This document shows positions 9,495 through 19,580 of a stretch of 64,000 nucleotides of DNA, piece after piece (the first letter of the stretch is position 1; each line of letters begins with the position of its first letter). Position numbers and translations under genes: made by a program. Below the pieces are notes generated by a model. The model searched no databases. It was given only the letters and a program-made list of their open reading frames with translations, and had not been told where the DNA came from. Source of the stretch: Aquilaria yunnanensis (lineage: Eukaryota > Streptophyta > Magnoliopsida > Malvales > Thymelaeaceae). The DNA is taken from positions 36,926,001-36,990,000 of the forward strand of contig CM077597.1 in assembly GCA_039654915.1 (NCBI GenBank). Reading direction: 5' to 3'.

Positions 9495-10182
9495 ACTCCC
9501 TGTTTGTTATGCAGAGTCTGAAGTAGCAGGACCGGATAATCGCTGAGGATTATCGCGGTAGTACCTTTTTGTCTGTAAAGGTACGGTAGTTGAGAAACTT
9601 TAAGTTTCTAGCTTGCTTAAGTGTTTAGTTGGTCTGTTGGTCAGGCCGTGGTACTAACTTGCTTCTTCCTTTGGCTGCAGAGCCTAGTAGCACTTGGCAA
9701 AGGACTTGTGAGACTTGCCACTGGGACAGGAGTCCAAAGTGGGAGCTAGGGTAAAAGATCTCAACAAAGTCTTGTATTTTGATACAGTACTTTATTTTGC
9801 CTCCAGTATTTATGTTATAAAGAGTCCTTGACTCAGGGGATTGTTCTCTGGGTGAGAGCATTAGTTACTTATGTATAAATGCTTTCACGAGCGGTGTATG
9901 TGTAGTTAATCACTCAAAGGTTGATTTTGATATGCTTTGGCATTTTGTATTTATTTATATAGAATTTTACTTAGCCGGCTAAATGTCTAAATGACTAAAT
10001 GTTTTATGGTTTTAATAAACCAAGTCAAAGCATAAGTGCATACATATTGCATTTCTAGGTTAATCAACTAGTAGCATTGGATTTAATCCACACACATAAC
10101 CAGCTAGCCAATTACAATCCACCGTGAGACAAACGCTCACAGGGTATCCCGGGCAGGGGCACGGGGATCGTGTCAGTGTTTT

Positions 10183-10194
10183 TGGTATCAGAGC
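10183..10194 (+). promoter_or_regulatory. Primer-binding site of Fam-1 (initiator tRNA-Met)
   Basis: TGGTATCAGAGC, seven bases after the 5' LTR end. It is complementary to the 3' end of plant initiator tRNA-Met, the usual minus-strand primer of plant gypsy elements. Confidence 0.92.
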
Positions 10195-10317
10195 TAAGGG
10201 TTTCTTTCATAGATTTTGGAGGCTTAGACTGAGATCTAGTAGTAAAGTCCAAGTGCTAGGAAGTTAGTACTGACCAACATCTGGGGAAATGTTGTCTGGC
10301 TGTGGTTGCAGGTTCTT

Positions 10318-11166
10318 ATGGTTGATACGAGGTCTGTAACTTCGAGGGGGACTAGAGAACCTGGTGAAGGTTCTAGTGACCCAGTTGTGGCGAGGTTGGA
10401 TGAGATATCCAGAGTGCTACAGAGTTTGACTGAGACTATGGCTCAGGTGGCACAGGGTATGAACACTCTTGTAACAGAGATGTTCAGAGATTATGGGGAC
10501 AGAGGTGTTGTCCAGGAGGAAGTTGAGCCACAACAGGAACAGGAAAGGCATGCTGAGCAACAGCAAGTGCCTAGAGCTCAGGAACCCAGAAATCAAGTTC
10601 TTGAGGAGGTTGAGGAACCAGAGATGATGGAGGCTCCAAGGAGGGGAGACACTCCACATCAGATGAGGTTGCTGGAAAAGTTCAAGATAGTTGATCCACC
10701 TAGCTTTGATGGGACGGGAGATCCTGACAGAGCAGAGGATTGGTTGTCTGTTATGAACCGACTCTTTACTTGTGGTGGCTATGAGTCAGAGCAGAGGATG
10801 GTTTTGGTACCATTCTTTCTGAGAGGGAGAGCCAGTCTTTGGTGGGATGATGTGATGGAGCTGCTGAGGGAGAGTAATGGCACTCGTCCAGAGCACAAGA
10901 AAAAGGTGCTCAAGTGGACAGACTTCGAGAAGAGGTTCAGACAGGAGTATATTAGTGAAGCTGCACAGGATCAGAGGAGGATCCAGTTTGAGAATCTGAC
11001 ACAGGGGGAGATGTTAGTACGAGAGTATGAGCAGCGTTACAACTCACTTATCCGGTATGCTCCGTACATGTTGGGTAATGATGAGCTGAAAGCCAAGAAG
11101 TTTTCCCAAGGCCTGAAGCCTATTTTCAGGAGGTATATGGCGACAGTTGACATCAGGAGTTATCGC
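10318..11166 (+). pseudogene. Fam-1 gag, N-terminal and core part
   Basis: The capsid-like part of the polyprotein, which packages element RNA in virus-like particles. An acidic, glutamine-rich stretch (about residues 65-110) precedes the gag core, with PPSFDGTGDPDRAEDWL (from about 127), FFLRGRASLWWDDV and FEKRFRQEYI, as in retrotransposon gag families. It ends at TAG 11167, just before the conserved MVQKALALE. A TTG further up (10306) extends the frame, but ATG 10318 gives the usual MVDTRS start. Confidence 0.88.
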
Positions 11167-11169
11167 TAG

Positions 11170-11862
11170 ATGGTTCAGAAGGCATTGGCATTGGAAAGGG
11201 AATTCGAGGATTCCAGAGCACCTGTGAAAAAGGTGGAAGCTGGGCCATCTAACTTGGGGAAAAGTGCTGGAAAGCGACCAATGGTAGGGAACCAGGATCC
11301 ATCTAAGAGGAGGAGGACAGGTGTGTGTCCTAGGTGCAGACGGTTCCATGGTGGAAGACCATGTACTCTGGGTACAGATATTTGTAATGTCTGTGGTCAG
11401 AGAGGGCATTGGGCCAGGGACTGCCCAAGGGTTCGATCAGTTACAGGTCCGCCTCGGGCTTTACCTCCAGTACCGCTTGCCATTGGGAACCGGCCTAGAG
11501 TAGTTGCTGCAGCAGTGAACCCGAGAGTCTTCGCTTTGACGAACCAGGCGGCTAGAGAACCGCCAGCTGTACGAGGTAATTTTACTTTTCTGAGCAGTAG
11601 TGTTAGAATGCTTTTTGATACGGGAGCTACTCTTTCAGTGATATCTTCTGCCTTGGTAGATAAGCATAGTTTACAGCGTGAAATTGCGGGTGAGTTGAGA
11701 CTCATCAGGACTGCAGGGAGAGGTTTTATTGTGACCAATGAAGTGGTTACTAGGTATCCTTTGCAGTTAGGTGATCATGATTTTTGTTGTGAGTTGTGGG
11801 TGATTGAGTTGAAATCTTATGACCTGGTGCTGGGAATGGATTGGTTGAGTAAGCACAAGGCA
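11170..11862 (+). pseudogene. Fam-1 gag zinc knuckle and aspartic protease
   Basis: Starts MVQKALALEREFED after the first stop. A cysteine-rich piece CPRCRRFHGGRPC precedes a textbook CCHC knuckle, CNVCGQRGHWARDC, that binds RNA. The protease follows with LFDTGATLSVIS (catalytic Asp at codon 434) and the conserved LGMDWL near the end. A TAA at 11863-11865 follows WLSKHKA, right after the protease, and would cut off RT and everything downstream. Confidence 0.9.
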
Positions 11863-11865
11863 TAA

Positions 11866-13698
11866 ATTAACTGTGCGAATCACTCAATTGACATCACTGA
11901 TGCTCGAGGAGTTGGAGTGACTTGCACAGGAGGGTTGGCATCTAGTGCTAAGAGTTTGCACCTTAGACTTGTAGATACCATCCCTGTAGTGGGTGAAGAG
12001 GAGTATTACTCGTTGAATGGAGTAACTATAGAGGAGGAGTTGGGAAGCATTCCTGTAGCTAATCAGTTTCCTGAGGTGTTTCCAGTGGAGTTACCTGGGT
12101 TACCACCTAGGAGGGATACTGAGTTTGCTATCCATCTGCAACCAGGGGTTGAGCCTATTTCAGTACCACCTTATAGGATGTCGGCTCCTGAGATGGATGA
12201 GTTGAAGAAGCAGTTGGAGGAACTGCTAGGGAAAGGTTTCATAAGACCGAGTGTATCACCGTGGGGAGCTCCAGTGTTATTTGTGAAGAAGAAAGATGGG
12301 ACTTTCAGGTTGTGCATCGATTACAGGAAGTTGAATGCAGTGACAGTTAAGAATAAGTATCCACTTCCTAGAATTGATGATTTGTTTGACAGACTCAGAG
12401 GAGCGAGAGTGTTTTCCAGGATTGATCTTCGGTCTGGGTATTTTCAGATCAGAGTTAAGGAGGAAGACATTCCGAAGACTGCCTTCAGGACAAGGTACGG
12501 GCATTATGAGTATACGGTTATGCCTTTCGGTGTGACTAATGCTCCAGCAGTATTTATGGAAGCTATGAATCGGATCTTTAAGCCATTTCTGGATCAGTTT
12601 GTTGAGGTCTTCATCGATAATATTCTGATCTATTCACAGTCTACAGCGAAGCATGAGGAGCACCTTAGAACGGTTTTGCAAGTGCTGAAGGATAATCAGT
12701 ACTATGCAAAATTTTCTAAGTGTGAGTTTTGCTCCGAGAGGATGCAGTTTTTGGGGCATATTATCAGTGCTCAAGGTTTGTCAGTTGATCCTGAAAAGGT
12801 TCAAGCAGTGGTTGATTGGAAGAGACCGACTACAGTTACAGAGGTCAGGAGTTTCTTGGGTTTAGCAGGTTACTACAGACGCTTCATAGAGAAATTCTCT
12901 GTGATAGCTACGCCGTTGACAGCATTGACCAGGAAAGCTCAGAAATTCGAGTGGACACCGAAGTGTGAAGAAGCCTACATGAAGCTGAAGGAAAAGTTGA
13001 CCAGTGCACCCATACTTGTGTTACCAGACCCGGACAGAGCCTTTACAGTTTATACTGATGCGTCAGGTTCAGGTTTGGGTTGTGTTCTACATCAGGACAG
13101 TCAGGTGATTGCTTATGGTTCGAGACAACTGAGGCCTAATGAGTTGAACTACCCTGTTCATGATCTTGAGCTTGCAGCAGTGATCTTTTCACTGAAATTA
13201 TGGAGACATTATTTGATGGGAAGATCGTTCAGAATCTTCACTGATCACAAGAGTTTGAAGTATTTGTTTACTCAGAAGGATCTGAACATGAGACAGCGGC
13301 GATGGATTGAGTACATTAACGACTATGATTGTTCAATCGAGTATTGTGCTGGTAAAGGGAACGTGGTAGCAGATGCTTTGAGTCGGAAGTACACAGGAGT
13401 GATCTTGTCCAAGGATCAGGCTACAGATTTTTCAGAAGGAGCATTGAAGGACTGTTTCTTAGCTTTGCATGAATTATGGCAAAGTCGAGAAAAATCCTTA
13501 GTCTACGTTTTGGAGATTCAGACGGCTTGGTTAGCCAGAGTCAGAAAAGCCCAGTTGAAAGATCCATTGTTGAAGAAGATTTCAGGTGAAGCTAAGACTG
13601 GTGCTTTGAAGAAAGAGTTTAGATATAAAGATGGAATACTGCATTATGGTGATCGACTCTATGTGTCGAATGTTGAGGGACTTAGGCAGCAAGTCTTA
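11866..13698 (+). pseudogene. Fam-1 reverse transcriptase and RNase H
   Basis: RT motifs are clear: [60 protein letters not shown] and FLGHIIS. The catalytic motif is FIDN (12610-12621): the second aspartate is Asn (AAT). In known polymerases this residue binds metal, so activity should be lost. The RNase H catalytic set is intact: TDAS (Asp, codon 914), HDLELA (Glu, 951) and FTDHKS (Asp, 976), followed by [12 protein letters not shown] 13699 ends the frame in the linker just before the integrase zinc-binding domain. Confidence 0.92.
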
Positions 13699-13701
13699 TA
13701 G

Positions 13702-14385
13702 GAGGCACATAGCAGCACATTGAGTATTCACCCTGGTGTTAGTAAGATGTATCAAGATCTGAAGACACATTTTTGGTGGCCAGGATTGAAGAGATATGTA
13801 CGAGGACATGTGGCAAAGTGTTTGACATGCCAGGTGGTGAAAGCTGAACACCAGAAACCAGCAGGCACACTTCAGAGTTTATCTCTACCAGTGAGGAAGT
13901 GGGGATCCGTTACTATGGATTTCCTAGTGGGGTTACCGACCACCCGGAGTCAGCATGATGCTATTTGGGTAGTGGTTGACAGATTGACGAAGTCGGCACA
14001 CTTTATACCGATCAGAGTCACCTACACATTAGAGAGGTTGGCTCAGTTATATCTCAGGGAGATTGTGAGACTCCATGGGATACCGGATCAGATCATATCA
14101 GACAGAGATCCACGATTTACATCACGGTTCTGGAATGCTTTTCAGGAAGCATTGGGCAGTAAAGTTAGCCTCAGTACTGCTTTTCATCCACAGACTGACG
14201 GACAGTCAGAGAGGGTAATTCAGACTTTAGAGAACATGCTACGCATGTGTGTCATTGATTTCAGAGGTGATTGGGATCAGCACTTACCACTGATCGAGTT
14301 TGCCTATAATAACAGTCATCAATCTGTTATTGGAATGGCGCCCTATGAAGCTTTGTATGGAAGACGGTGTATGACACCTCATTGT
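13702..14385 (+). pseudogene. Fam-1 integrase zinc-binding and catalytic core
   Basis: Histidines in EAHSSTLSIHPGVSKM and the pair CLTC form the HHCC domain. The DDE core has Asp in TMDFLVGLP (codon 1201), Asp in IISDRDPRF (1262) and Glu in GQSERVIQTLE (1298); the last two are 35 residues apart, the canonical spacing. Catalytic residues are intact, but the stretch is bounded by stops at 13699 and 14386 (TAG after TPHC, where relatives in this window have TGG). Confidence 0.9.
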
Positions 14386-14388
14386 TAG

Positions 14389-15015
14389 GCAGATCCAACA
14401 GACAGAGTGGTTATTGGACCTGAGATCATAGCTGACACTACAGCTAAGATTAAGTTGATTCAGCAGAGAATCAAGACAGCTAATGACAGACAGACTAAGT
14501 ATGCAAACAGAAGAAGAAGAGAATTGAGTTTTGAGGTTGGTGACAAAGTACTTCTGAAAGTGTCGCCCATGAGAGGAGTTAGTCATTTTGGACAGAGGGG
14601 CAAGTTAGCTCCAAGGTTCATTGGACCGTATGAAGTGTTAGAGAAAGTTGGGAAAGTTGCTTATCGGTTGGCTTTACCGCCTAACCTTTCTCAAGTGCAT
14701 AATGTGTTTCACGTCAGTTTACTCAGGAAGTGCACAGTTGAGCCCGGACAGGTAGTAAATCCTTCAGTCATACCCATTCAGGAGGACTTGACTTATGAAG
14801 AGAAACCAGTTCAGATTTTGGATAGGCAAGTTAAGAAACTGCGGACTAAGTGGATTTCGATGGTTAAGATCCTTTGGTCTAACCATAGTGAGGAGGAAGC
14901 TACCTGGGAGACAGAGCAGGATATGCTGAAAAGATATCCTGGTGTTTTTCCAGAGTTGCAGCGGAATTTGGGGGACCAAATTCCAGAAGGAGGGGAGAAT
15001 GTTACGGCCCTCTAG
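14389..15015 (+). pseudogene. Fam-1 integrase C-terminus with chromodomain
   Basis: The GPY/F module reads KLAPRFIGPYEVLEKVGKVAYRL, split here as LAPRFIGPYEVL and GKVAYRLALPP. The chromodomain-like end has YEEKPVQILDRQ, KWISMVKILWSNH and ATWETEQDMLKRYP. In chromoviruses this domain guides integration to heterochromatin. The frame runs through the polypurine tract and 14 bases of the 3' LTR, stopping at 15013, so the last residues are LTR-encoded. Confidence 0.88.
14985..14999 (+). promoter_or_regulatory. Polypurine tract of Fam-1
   Basis: AGAAGGAGGGGAGAA abuts the TG of the 3' LTR. It would prime plus-strand DNA synthesis. It overlaps the end of the pol frame. Confidence 0.85.
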
Positions 15016-17475
15016 AGGGAGGTAAGGACTTTAGAATTTAGTGTAGAAGTTTAATTTAAGTTTGCCTAGCAAGAATTAAGAAGTTTTCCAAAGTTCACTA
15101 AGTTCCGACAAGAATAAAGCTCTGAACTAAGTTCAGGGGCAAAATGGTAATTTTGCACCCTAAGTGGCCGGGATGAGTCCCGAGTGTTTTAAAATGAATT
15201 TTTAGAACTTAACTTTTAACCTTAACTCAAACTCAACAAATAGACAAGGATTTAATCAAGAACTGTTAAGTTACAAAGATGGGGGACCTAATTGCACTTA
15301 ACTTGAAACCTTGGTGATCTTGGTTGCTAAGTGAGGGTTTAAGAAGGGAAAGAGGGGGAGAAGCTGCCATTAACACGTTCTTAAGCTTCCCTCACTCATT
15401 TCTGTCTCAAATTGAACTTGGAATCAAGTGATCTTGGTGTCAAGAGGCGCAATTAAGGATGTTCAAGCTTGGAGAAGTGATTTTCAAGCTTGAATCCATG
15501 TTTTTGAAGCTTGGAGAGGCGTTTTTCTCCATCCCCTGTTTTTGAACGAGGTATGAGTTATGTTCTTGATTGAATTCGTGTTATTTGGTTGATTGGAAGC
15601 TTGGGTTTTGGTTGGAAGATGTGTTTTTGATGTTTTAGAGCTTTGTTTTGGTATGGTTTTGTGTAGAACTTTGGAAGCTTGTTTGGAAGAGGAAGGGTTC
15701 GAATTCTTACTTGTTCTTGGTGTTAAGGTAAGGGAGAAAGTGTTTTTAAGTTGTTGGATTGCTTTTGGATTGAAATGGATTGAGAAAGTTGAGTAATTTT
15801 TGGTTATGGTGTGAAGAAACGTTTTGGGAATTATGATGGACTAGCTAAATTCGAAGGATTGGTTTGATGTTTCTAATGCATCATAGTTTAGCTTTGATAG
15901 TTGGTTTTGTTCCTTGCAACATGTACTTCATGTGTATGAAATTTGGTAACTTTTGATGCATGTTTGCTATATGTATTTGGTTGCCAAAGTTCATAGCAGC
16001 AATCGGCCAAATTCTGCATTTTTGCAGAATTGGCGACGCGGCGCCAATTCGCCCGACGATTGGCGACGCGTCGCCAATTCGTTTTTGTTCACAGAACGTT
16101 TGTTCGTCGGCGACGCGTCGCCAATTCCTTTTGCCTTTGGCGACGCGGCGCCAACACTTAAAAATGGGGGGTTTGACTTTTTGCTGCATTGACCCGACCG
16201 AGACTACGGAAGGTTCGGAACGTGCCTAAGGGTCCGAGGATCCCGATGGTACTCCGAGACTTCCGAAAGTCCCACCGGAAGTATGAGTTTTCTTGAACTG
16301 TTTGAGGTAAGTAAGTTGCTTAGGCAACAAGTAAGGAAACAAATGTTGCAATTGAACTTAATTAGCTATCAATAGCTCAGGTGAGAGGTTTAGAACCCTC
16401 GTCGGCCTAGCCGTGCCGGAGCCACGAGGCCACGAGGCGAAACCTTGTTCATCTAGTTTACATCAAAGAGGCCCTGCGGCCTAGTCTACAAGTCCCGTCA
16501 TAAATTCCCCTGCATAACAATTAGGTGAGAGGTTTTATGATTGTTTGGGGCTTGCTAAGGTTCGCCCTTGGGCCATATGTGTCAGGTTGCTAAGTGATTG
16601 CGCTTGGCCTGTATATGTGTCAGGTTGCTAAGTGATTACGCTTGGCCTGATACAGAGGACTACTTGAGGAGAGGTCTACCGACCTAGTATATATATATAT
16701 GACTAGTACCCTCATGCTGTGTGACCTCGCAGCCAGAGTCCTAGCTTTTTCTTGCAGGTACATCGAAGACCCTTACTGAGAATGTTGAATTCTCACTCCC
16801 TGTTTGTTATGCAGAGTCTGAAGTAGCAGGACTGGATAATCGCTGAGGATTATCGCGGTAGTACCTTTTTTTCTGTAAAGGTACGGTAGTTGAGAAACTT
16901 TAAGTTTCTAGCTTGCTTAAGTGTTTAGTTGGTCTGTTGGTCAGGCCGTGGTACTAACTTGCTTCTTCCTTTGGCTGCAGAGCCTAGTAGCACTTGGCAA
17001 AGGACTTGTGAGACTCGCCACTGGGACAGGAGTCCAAAGTGGGAGCTAGGGTAAAAGATCTCAACAAAGTCTTGTATTTTGATACAGTACTTTATTTTGC
17101 CTCCAGTATTTATGTTATAAAGAGTCCTTGACTCAGGGGATTGTTCTCTGGGTGAGAGCATTAGTTACTTATGTATAAATGCTTTCACGAGCGGTGTATG
17201 TGTAGTTAATCACTCAAAGGTTGATTTTGATATGCTTTGGCATTTTGTATTTATTTATATAGAATTTTACTTAACCGGCTAAATGTCTAAATGACTAAAT
17301 GTTTTATGGTTTTAATAAACCAAGTCAAAGCATAAGTGCATACATATTGCATTTCTAGGTTAATCAACTAGTAGCATTGGATTTAATCCACACACATAAC
17401 CAGCTAGCCAATTACAATCCACCGTGAGACAAACGCTCACAGGGTATCCCGGGCAGGGGCACGGGGATCGTGTCA
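15000..17475 (+). mobile_element. Fam-1 3' LTR
   Basis: Same length as the 5' LTR and about 99.5% identical by eye; differences are single substitutions, for example near 15042, 15085, 15162, 15538 and 17274. It carries the palindrome array (16029-16154), the 38-bp repeat (16575-16650) and the stem-loop (16778-16794). It is followed by the target duplication GTTGG and then TATCAGAGC, so a primer site appears right after it. Confidence 0.93.
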
Positions 17476-17477
17476 GT

Positions 17478-17489
17478 TGGTATCAGAGC
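17478..17489 (+). promoter_or_regulatory. Primer-binding site of the interrupted Fam-2 element
   Basis: TGGTATCAGAGC, part of which belongs to the Fam-1 target duplication. Without the insertion, the Fam-2 LTR (ending about 7692) would be followed by six bases and this site. It is 127 bases upstream of a gag start that differs from Fam-1 gag. Confidence 0.7.
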
Positions 17490-17615
17490 TGTAGGTTATG
17501 CAGAGGTCTTGGTTATATAGGATCTTTATGGTCTGATAATGGATGTGTAATACCTTATGGTATGATTGGCAAATTCCCACAATTATACATAATCATTTTT
17601 TGATTGTAGGAGTAA

Positions 17616-18110
17616 ATGGAAAGAGGTGGAAACAGAAGAATGAGAAACCAAATTAATATTGGGGCTGATCAGTTAATTGATCAACGGCCTGAGATTGAAG
17701 AAGTAGCTGAAAGTAGCATAAGACTTCCTAATAGGGCCATAAAGGTTGAACCTAGTGTGCAGGGTCAACAAAGGATGTAACACCTGATAGATGTGATGAA
17801 AGCTATTATTTCTCAGCTTGTGGTAGGCATGCAAGCTATTGCAAAGGGCCAGGGCCAGCACCTAAAGGCACTACTGCTGATGAAGGGTGGCAAACTAGAG
17901 GAAGAACAGGCATAAGGCTAGGTAAAGAACCAACAATAGAAGAGCAAGCAAGTAAGTTTGTAGATGAAGAACGGGAATATGATGAGGAAAGGAGACATCC
18001 AAGAAATTAAAGACTGAGGTCAGAAGTTAGGAGAACCACTGAGAATAGAGAACGAGAGGAATTAGGCACTAATGCTGGAAGAATGGAGCCAGTCTTCAAA
18101 AGCTCAAAGG
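17616..18110 (+). pseudogene. Fam-2 gag remnant
   Basis: ATG 17616 opens MERGGNRRMRNQINIGADQL and reads 54 codons to TAA 17778. The same frame goes on with HLIDVMKAIISQLVVGMQAI, the coiled N-terminal part common in gag of these elements, then more stops. Downstream frames are rich in Glu, Arg and Lys up to about 18110, then similarity fades. The sequence differs from Fam-1 (MVDTRS...) and Fam-5 (MVATRR...) gag, which fits a third family. Assignment to Fam-2 rests on position after its LTR and primer site. Confidence 0.6.
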
Positions 18111-18978
18111 AGATGGCTTCTTAGAGAATGATAAGGACCATTGGAAGAAGAAGAAAACAATCAATAGAGGAAGACTTGAGGGCAGGCCAATTAGAAGGCT
18201 TCTTGGCACTCAAACCCTAGGTGCTGGGGATAAGCTACTAAGGGAGTTCCTAAGTTTGGCTGGAAATTGAGACAAAAAGGCTAAGTACTTGAAGCTTGCA
18301 AACTAAGTTATCTAAGGTAAGGGTTACTTGATTTGTATGCTTATGTGTTAAATAAATTTGGCTAAGATACTTGCATATCAAGTGGCTGAATTACTGATGG
18401 ATTTAACAAGCATGTAAATTGAGTATTGATGGCTATTTAAGAAGCTTATACGATTGGGTTTGGTAGGAAACCAAACTATAAAGTGCATATGAAGTGTGTG
18501 AGTGCATATTTGTAAACTTCCATGTATAGGCAACATGGACCTTAGTATGGTCTAATTTATGGAGAGTATGATGGTTTGAGAACCTAAGATACCTAAGGTC
18601 ACCATGATGGGCCAAGGCTTAGGTGAACCTACGAGTGGGAGGTGTCCTCAAGCACTCACAAAATGTTGGAATGCTAGCACTAACACATGCATTTAAGTAA
18701 GCAAATAGTTCACTTCTGTACATAAAATAAGGGACTTTTGCAAATACTAAGAAGCTTTCAAGGTAGTATTTGTATGGACAAGTTGGACATGTTAATTGCA
18801 AGACAAATGGGTAAAGGAATTGTGGGAATTAGCTACTCTCATGATTATTGGCCAATAATACGAATTCCTAGCACTATAGTTTGAGTTCAAGTGCATGAGG
18901 CATATATATAGACATCGTTATGGATATTATGCATGGTCCTATATTGTTATTTTTCTTGTAGGTTATAACCCTTACTGG

Positions 18979-18991
18979 GAACCTCTGGTTC
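18979..18991 (+). repeat. LTR stem-loop, Fam-6 form
   Basis: GAACC, loop TCT, GGTTC: five perfect pairs, within the same CTTACT...TCACATCCC frame as the other LTR stem-loops. Three of the pairs use bases not seen in the other families. Confidence 0.55.
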
Positions 18992-19016
18992 TCACATCCC
19001 CTATATGTTTAATGTG

Positions 19017-19580
19017 CAGATACTAATACATTTAGGGCTAAAAACTAATAGAAGGAAAGGTCATTAGTATTTTAATACCAGAGGCAAGGAGCAGGGGGCA
19101 CCTGAACACTGTAATGATCCCTTTTGGTAGTGCAACTCAGGTGGGATCGGATTCCTAGATTCTCAGTGTGTAGCATATGTATAACATGTTTGTGTATGAT
19201 ATATATATGTGTGTGGAAGTTATGCCTCTCGTAAATGCTATGGAATTATTGATTATGTTCCCTAGTAGCTTGTATGGATTCATAGTGCATAACAGTGTAG
19301 ATGCTAATACATCTGGAGCTAACAACGAATAGAAGGAAAGGTCATTAGTATTTTAATACCAGAGGCAAGGAGTAGGGGGCACCTAAACACTACAGTGATC
19401 CCTTTTGGCAGTGTAACTTAGGTGGGATAGGATTCCTAGATTTTCAGTGTGTAGCATATGTATAACACTTTTGTGTATGATATATATATGTGTACGGAAG
19501 TTATCCCTCTTGTAAATGCTGTGGAACTATTGATTATGTTCCTTGGTAGCTTGTATGGATTCATAGTGCATAACAGTGTG
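19017..19580 (+). repeat. 281-bp tandem duplication
   Basis: Two copies, about 19017-19297 and 19298-19580. GAAGGAAAGG is at 19051 and again at 19332. Both hold GTCATTAGTATTTTAATACC, GTGTAGCATATGTATAACA, a TATATATATG run and a CTTGTATGGATTCATAGTGC tail. They differ by a few percent, so the duplication is not recent. The unit duplicates the part of the LTR-like block that follows the stem-loop. Confidence 0.85.

Larger units (their letters stand above)
7700..10175 (+). mobile_element. Fam-1 5' LTR
   Basis: Starts TGTTACGGCCCTCTAGAGGG and ends CGGGGATCGTGTCA. It holds a short inverted repeat GCAAAATGGTAATTTTGC (about 7839-7856), an array of CpG-rich palindromes (8729-8854), a duplicated 38-bp unit (9275-9350), an AT run fit for a TATA box (9388-9400), a stem-loop (9478-9494) and several pyrimidine-plus-CAG tracts. 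U3 would run to about 9420. Short open frames such as 8581-8889 on the minus strand come from the palindromes and are not taken as genes. Related LTRs are at 31167-33593 and 57331-60898. Confidence 0.93.
10318..15015 (+). pseudogene. Fam-1 gag-pol, single frame with four in-frame stops
   Basis: One continuous frame of 1565 codons from ATG 10318 (protein start MVDTRSVTSRG) to a TAG at 15013-15015, which lies 14 bases inside the 3' LTR. Internal stops are TAG 11167 (codon 284), TAA 11863 (516), TAG 13699 (1128) and TAG 14386 (1357). No frameshift was found. Order: gag core (about 127-283), CCHC knuckle (356-369), protease DTGA (434-437), RT, RNase H, integrase, chromodomain (about 1492-1541). 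RT has FIDN at 765-768 where active elements have FIDD. Gag and pol share one frame, as in other chromoviruses. The usual polyprotein cannot be made from this copy. Confidence 0.92.
7700..17475 (+). mobile_element. Complete Fam-1 Ty3/gypsy (Tekay/Del-like) retrotransposon, 9776 bp
   Basis: Two LTRs of equal length (2476 bp; 7700-10175 and 15000-17475) flank a 4824-bp interior with primer site, gag-pol and polypurine tract. The target duplication GTTGG is at 7695-7699 and 17476-17480. By eye the LTRs differ at about 13 positions (roughly 0.5%), nine of them transitions, with no length change, so the insertion is recent. Coding capacity is lost: four in-frame stops and an altered RT catalytic motif. 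Chromodomain, domain order and long LTRs place it with plant chromoviruses. It sits in the primer-binding site of an older Fam-2 element. Confidence 0.93.

Noticed and set aside
11167..14388. Programmed read-through of the TAG codons in Fam-1 gag-pol
   Set aside because: None of the TAGs has the CARYYA context known for read-through, there are four stops including a TAA inside conserved domains, and relatives have sense codons at some of these sites.
15000..17490. Fam-1 3' LTR as the 5' LTR of a second Fam-1 unit, because a primer site follows
   Set aside because: The GTTGG duplication at both outer ends, and a gag downstream unlike Fam-1 gag, favour insertion into the primer site of another element. 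The alternative is not fully excluded.
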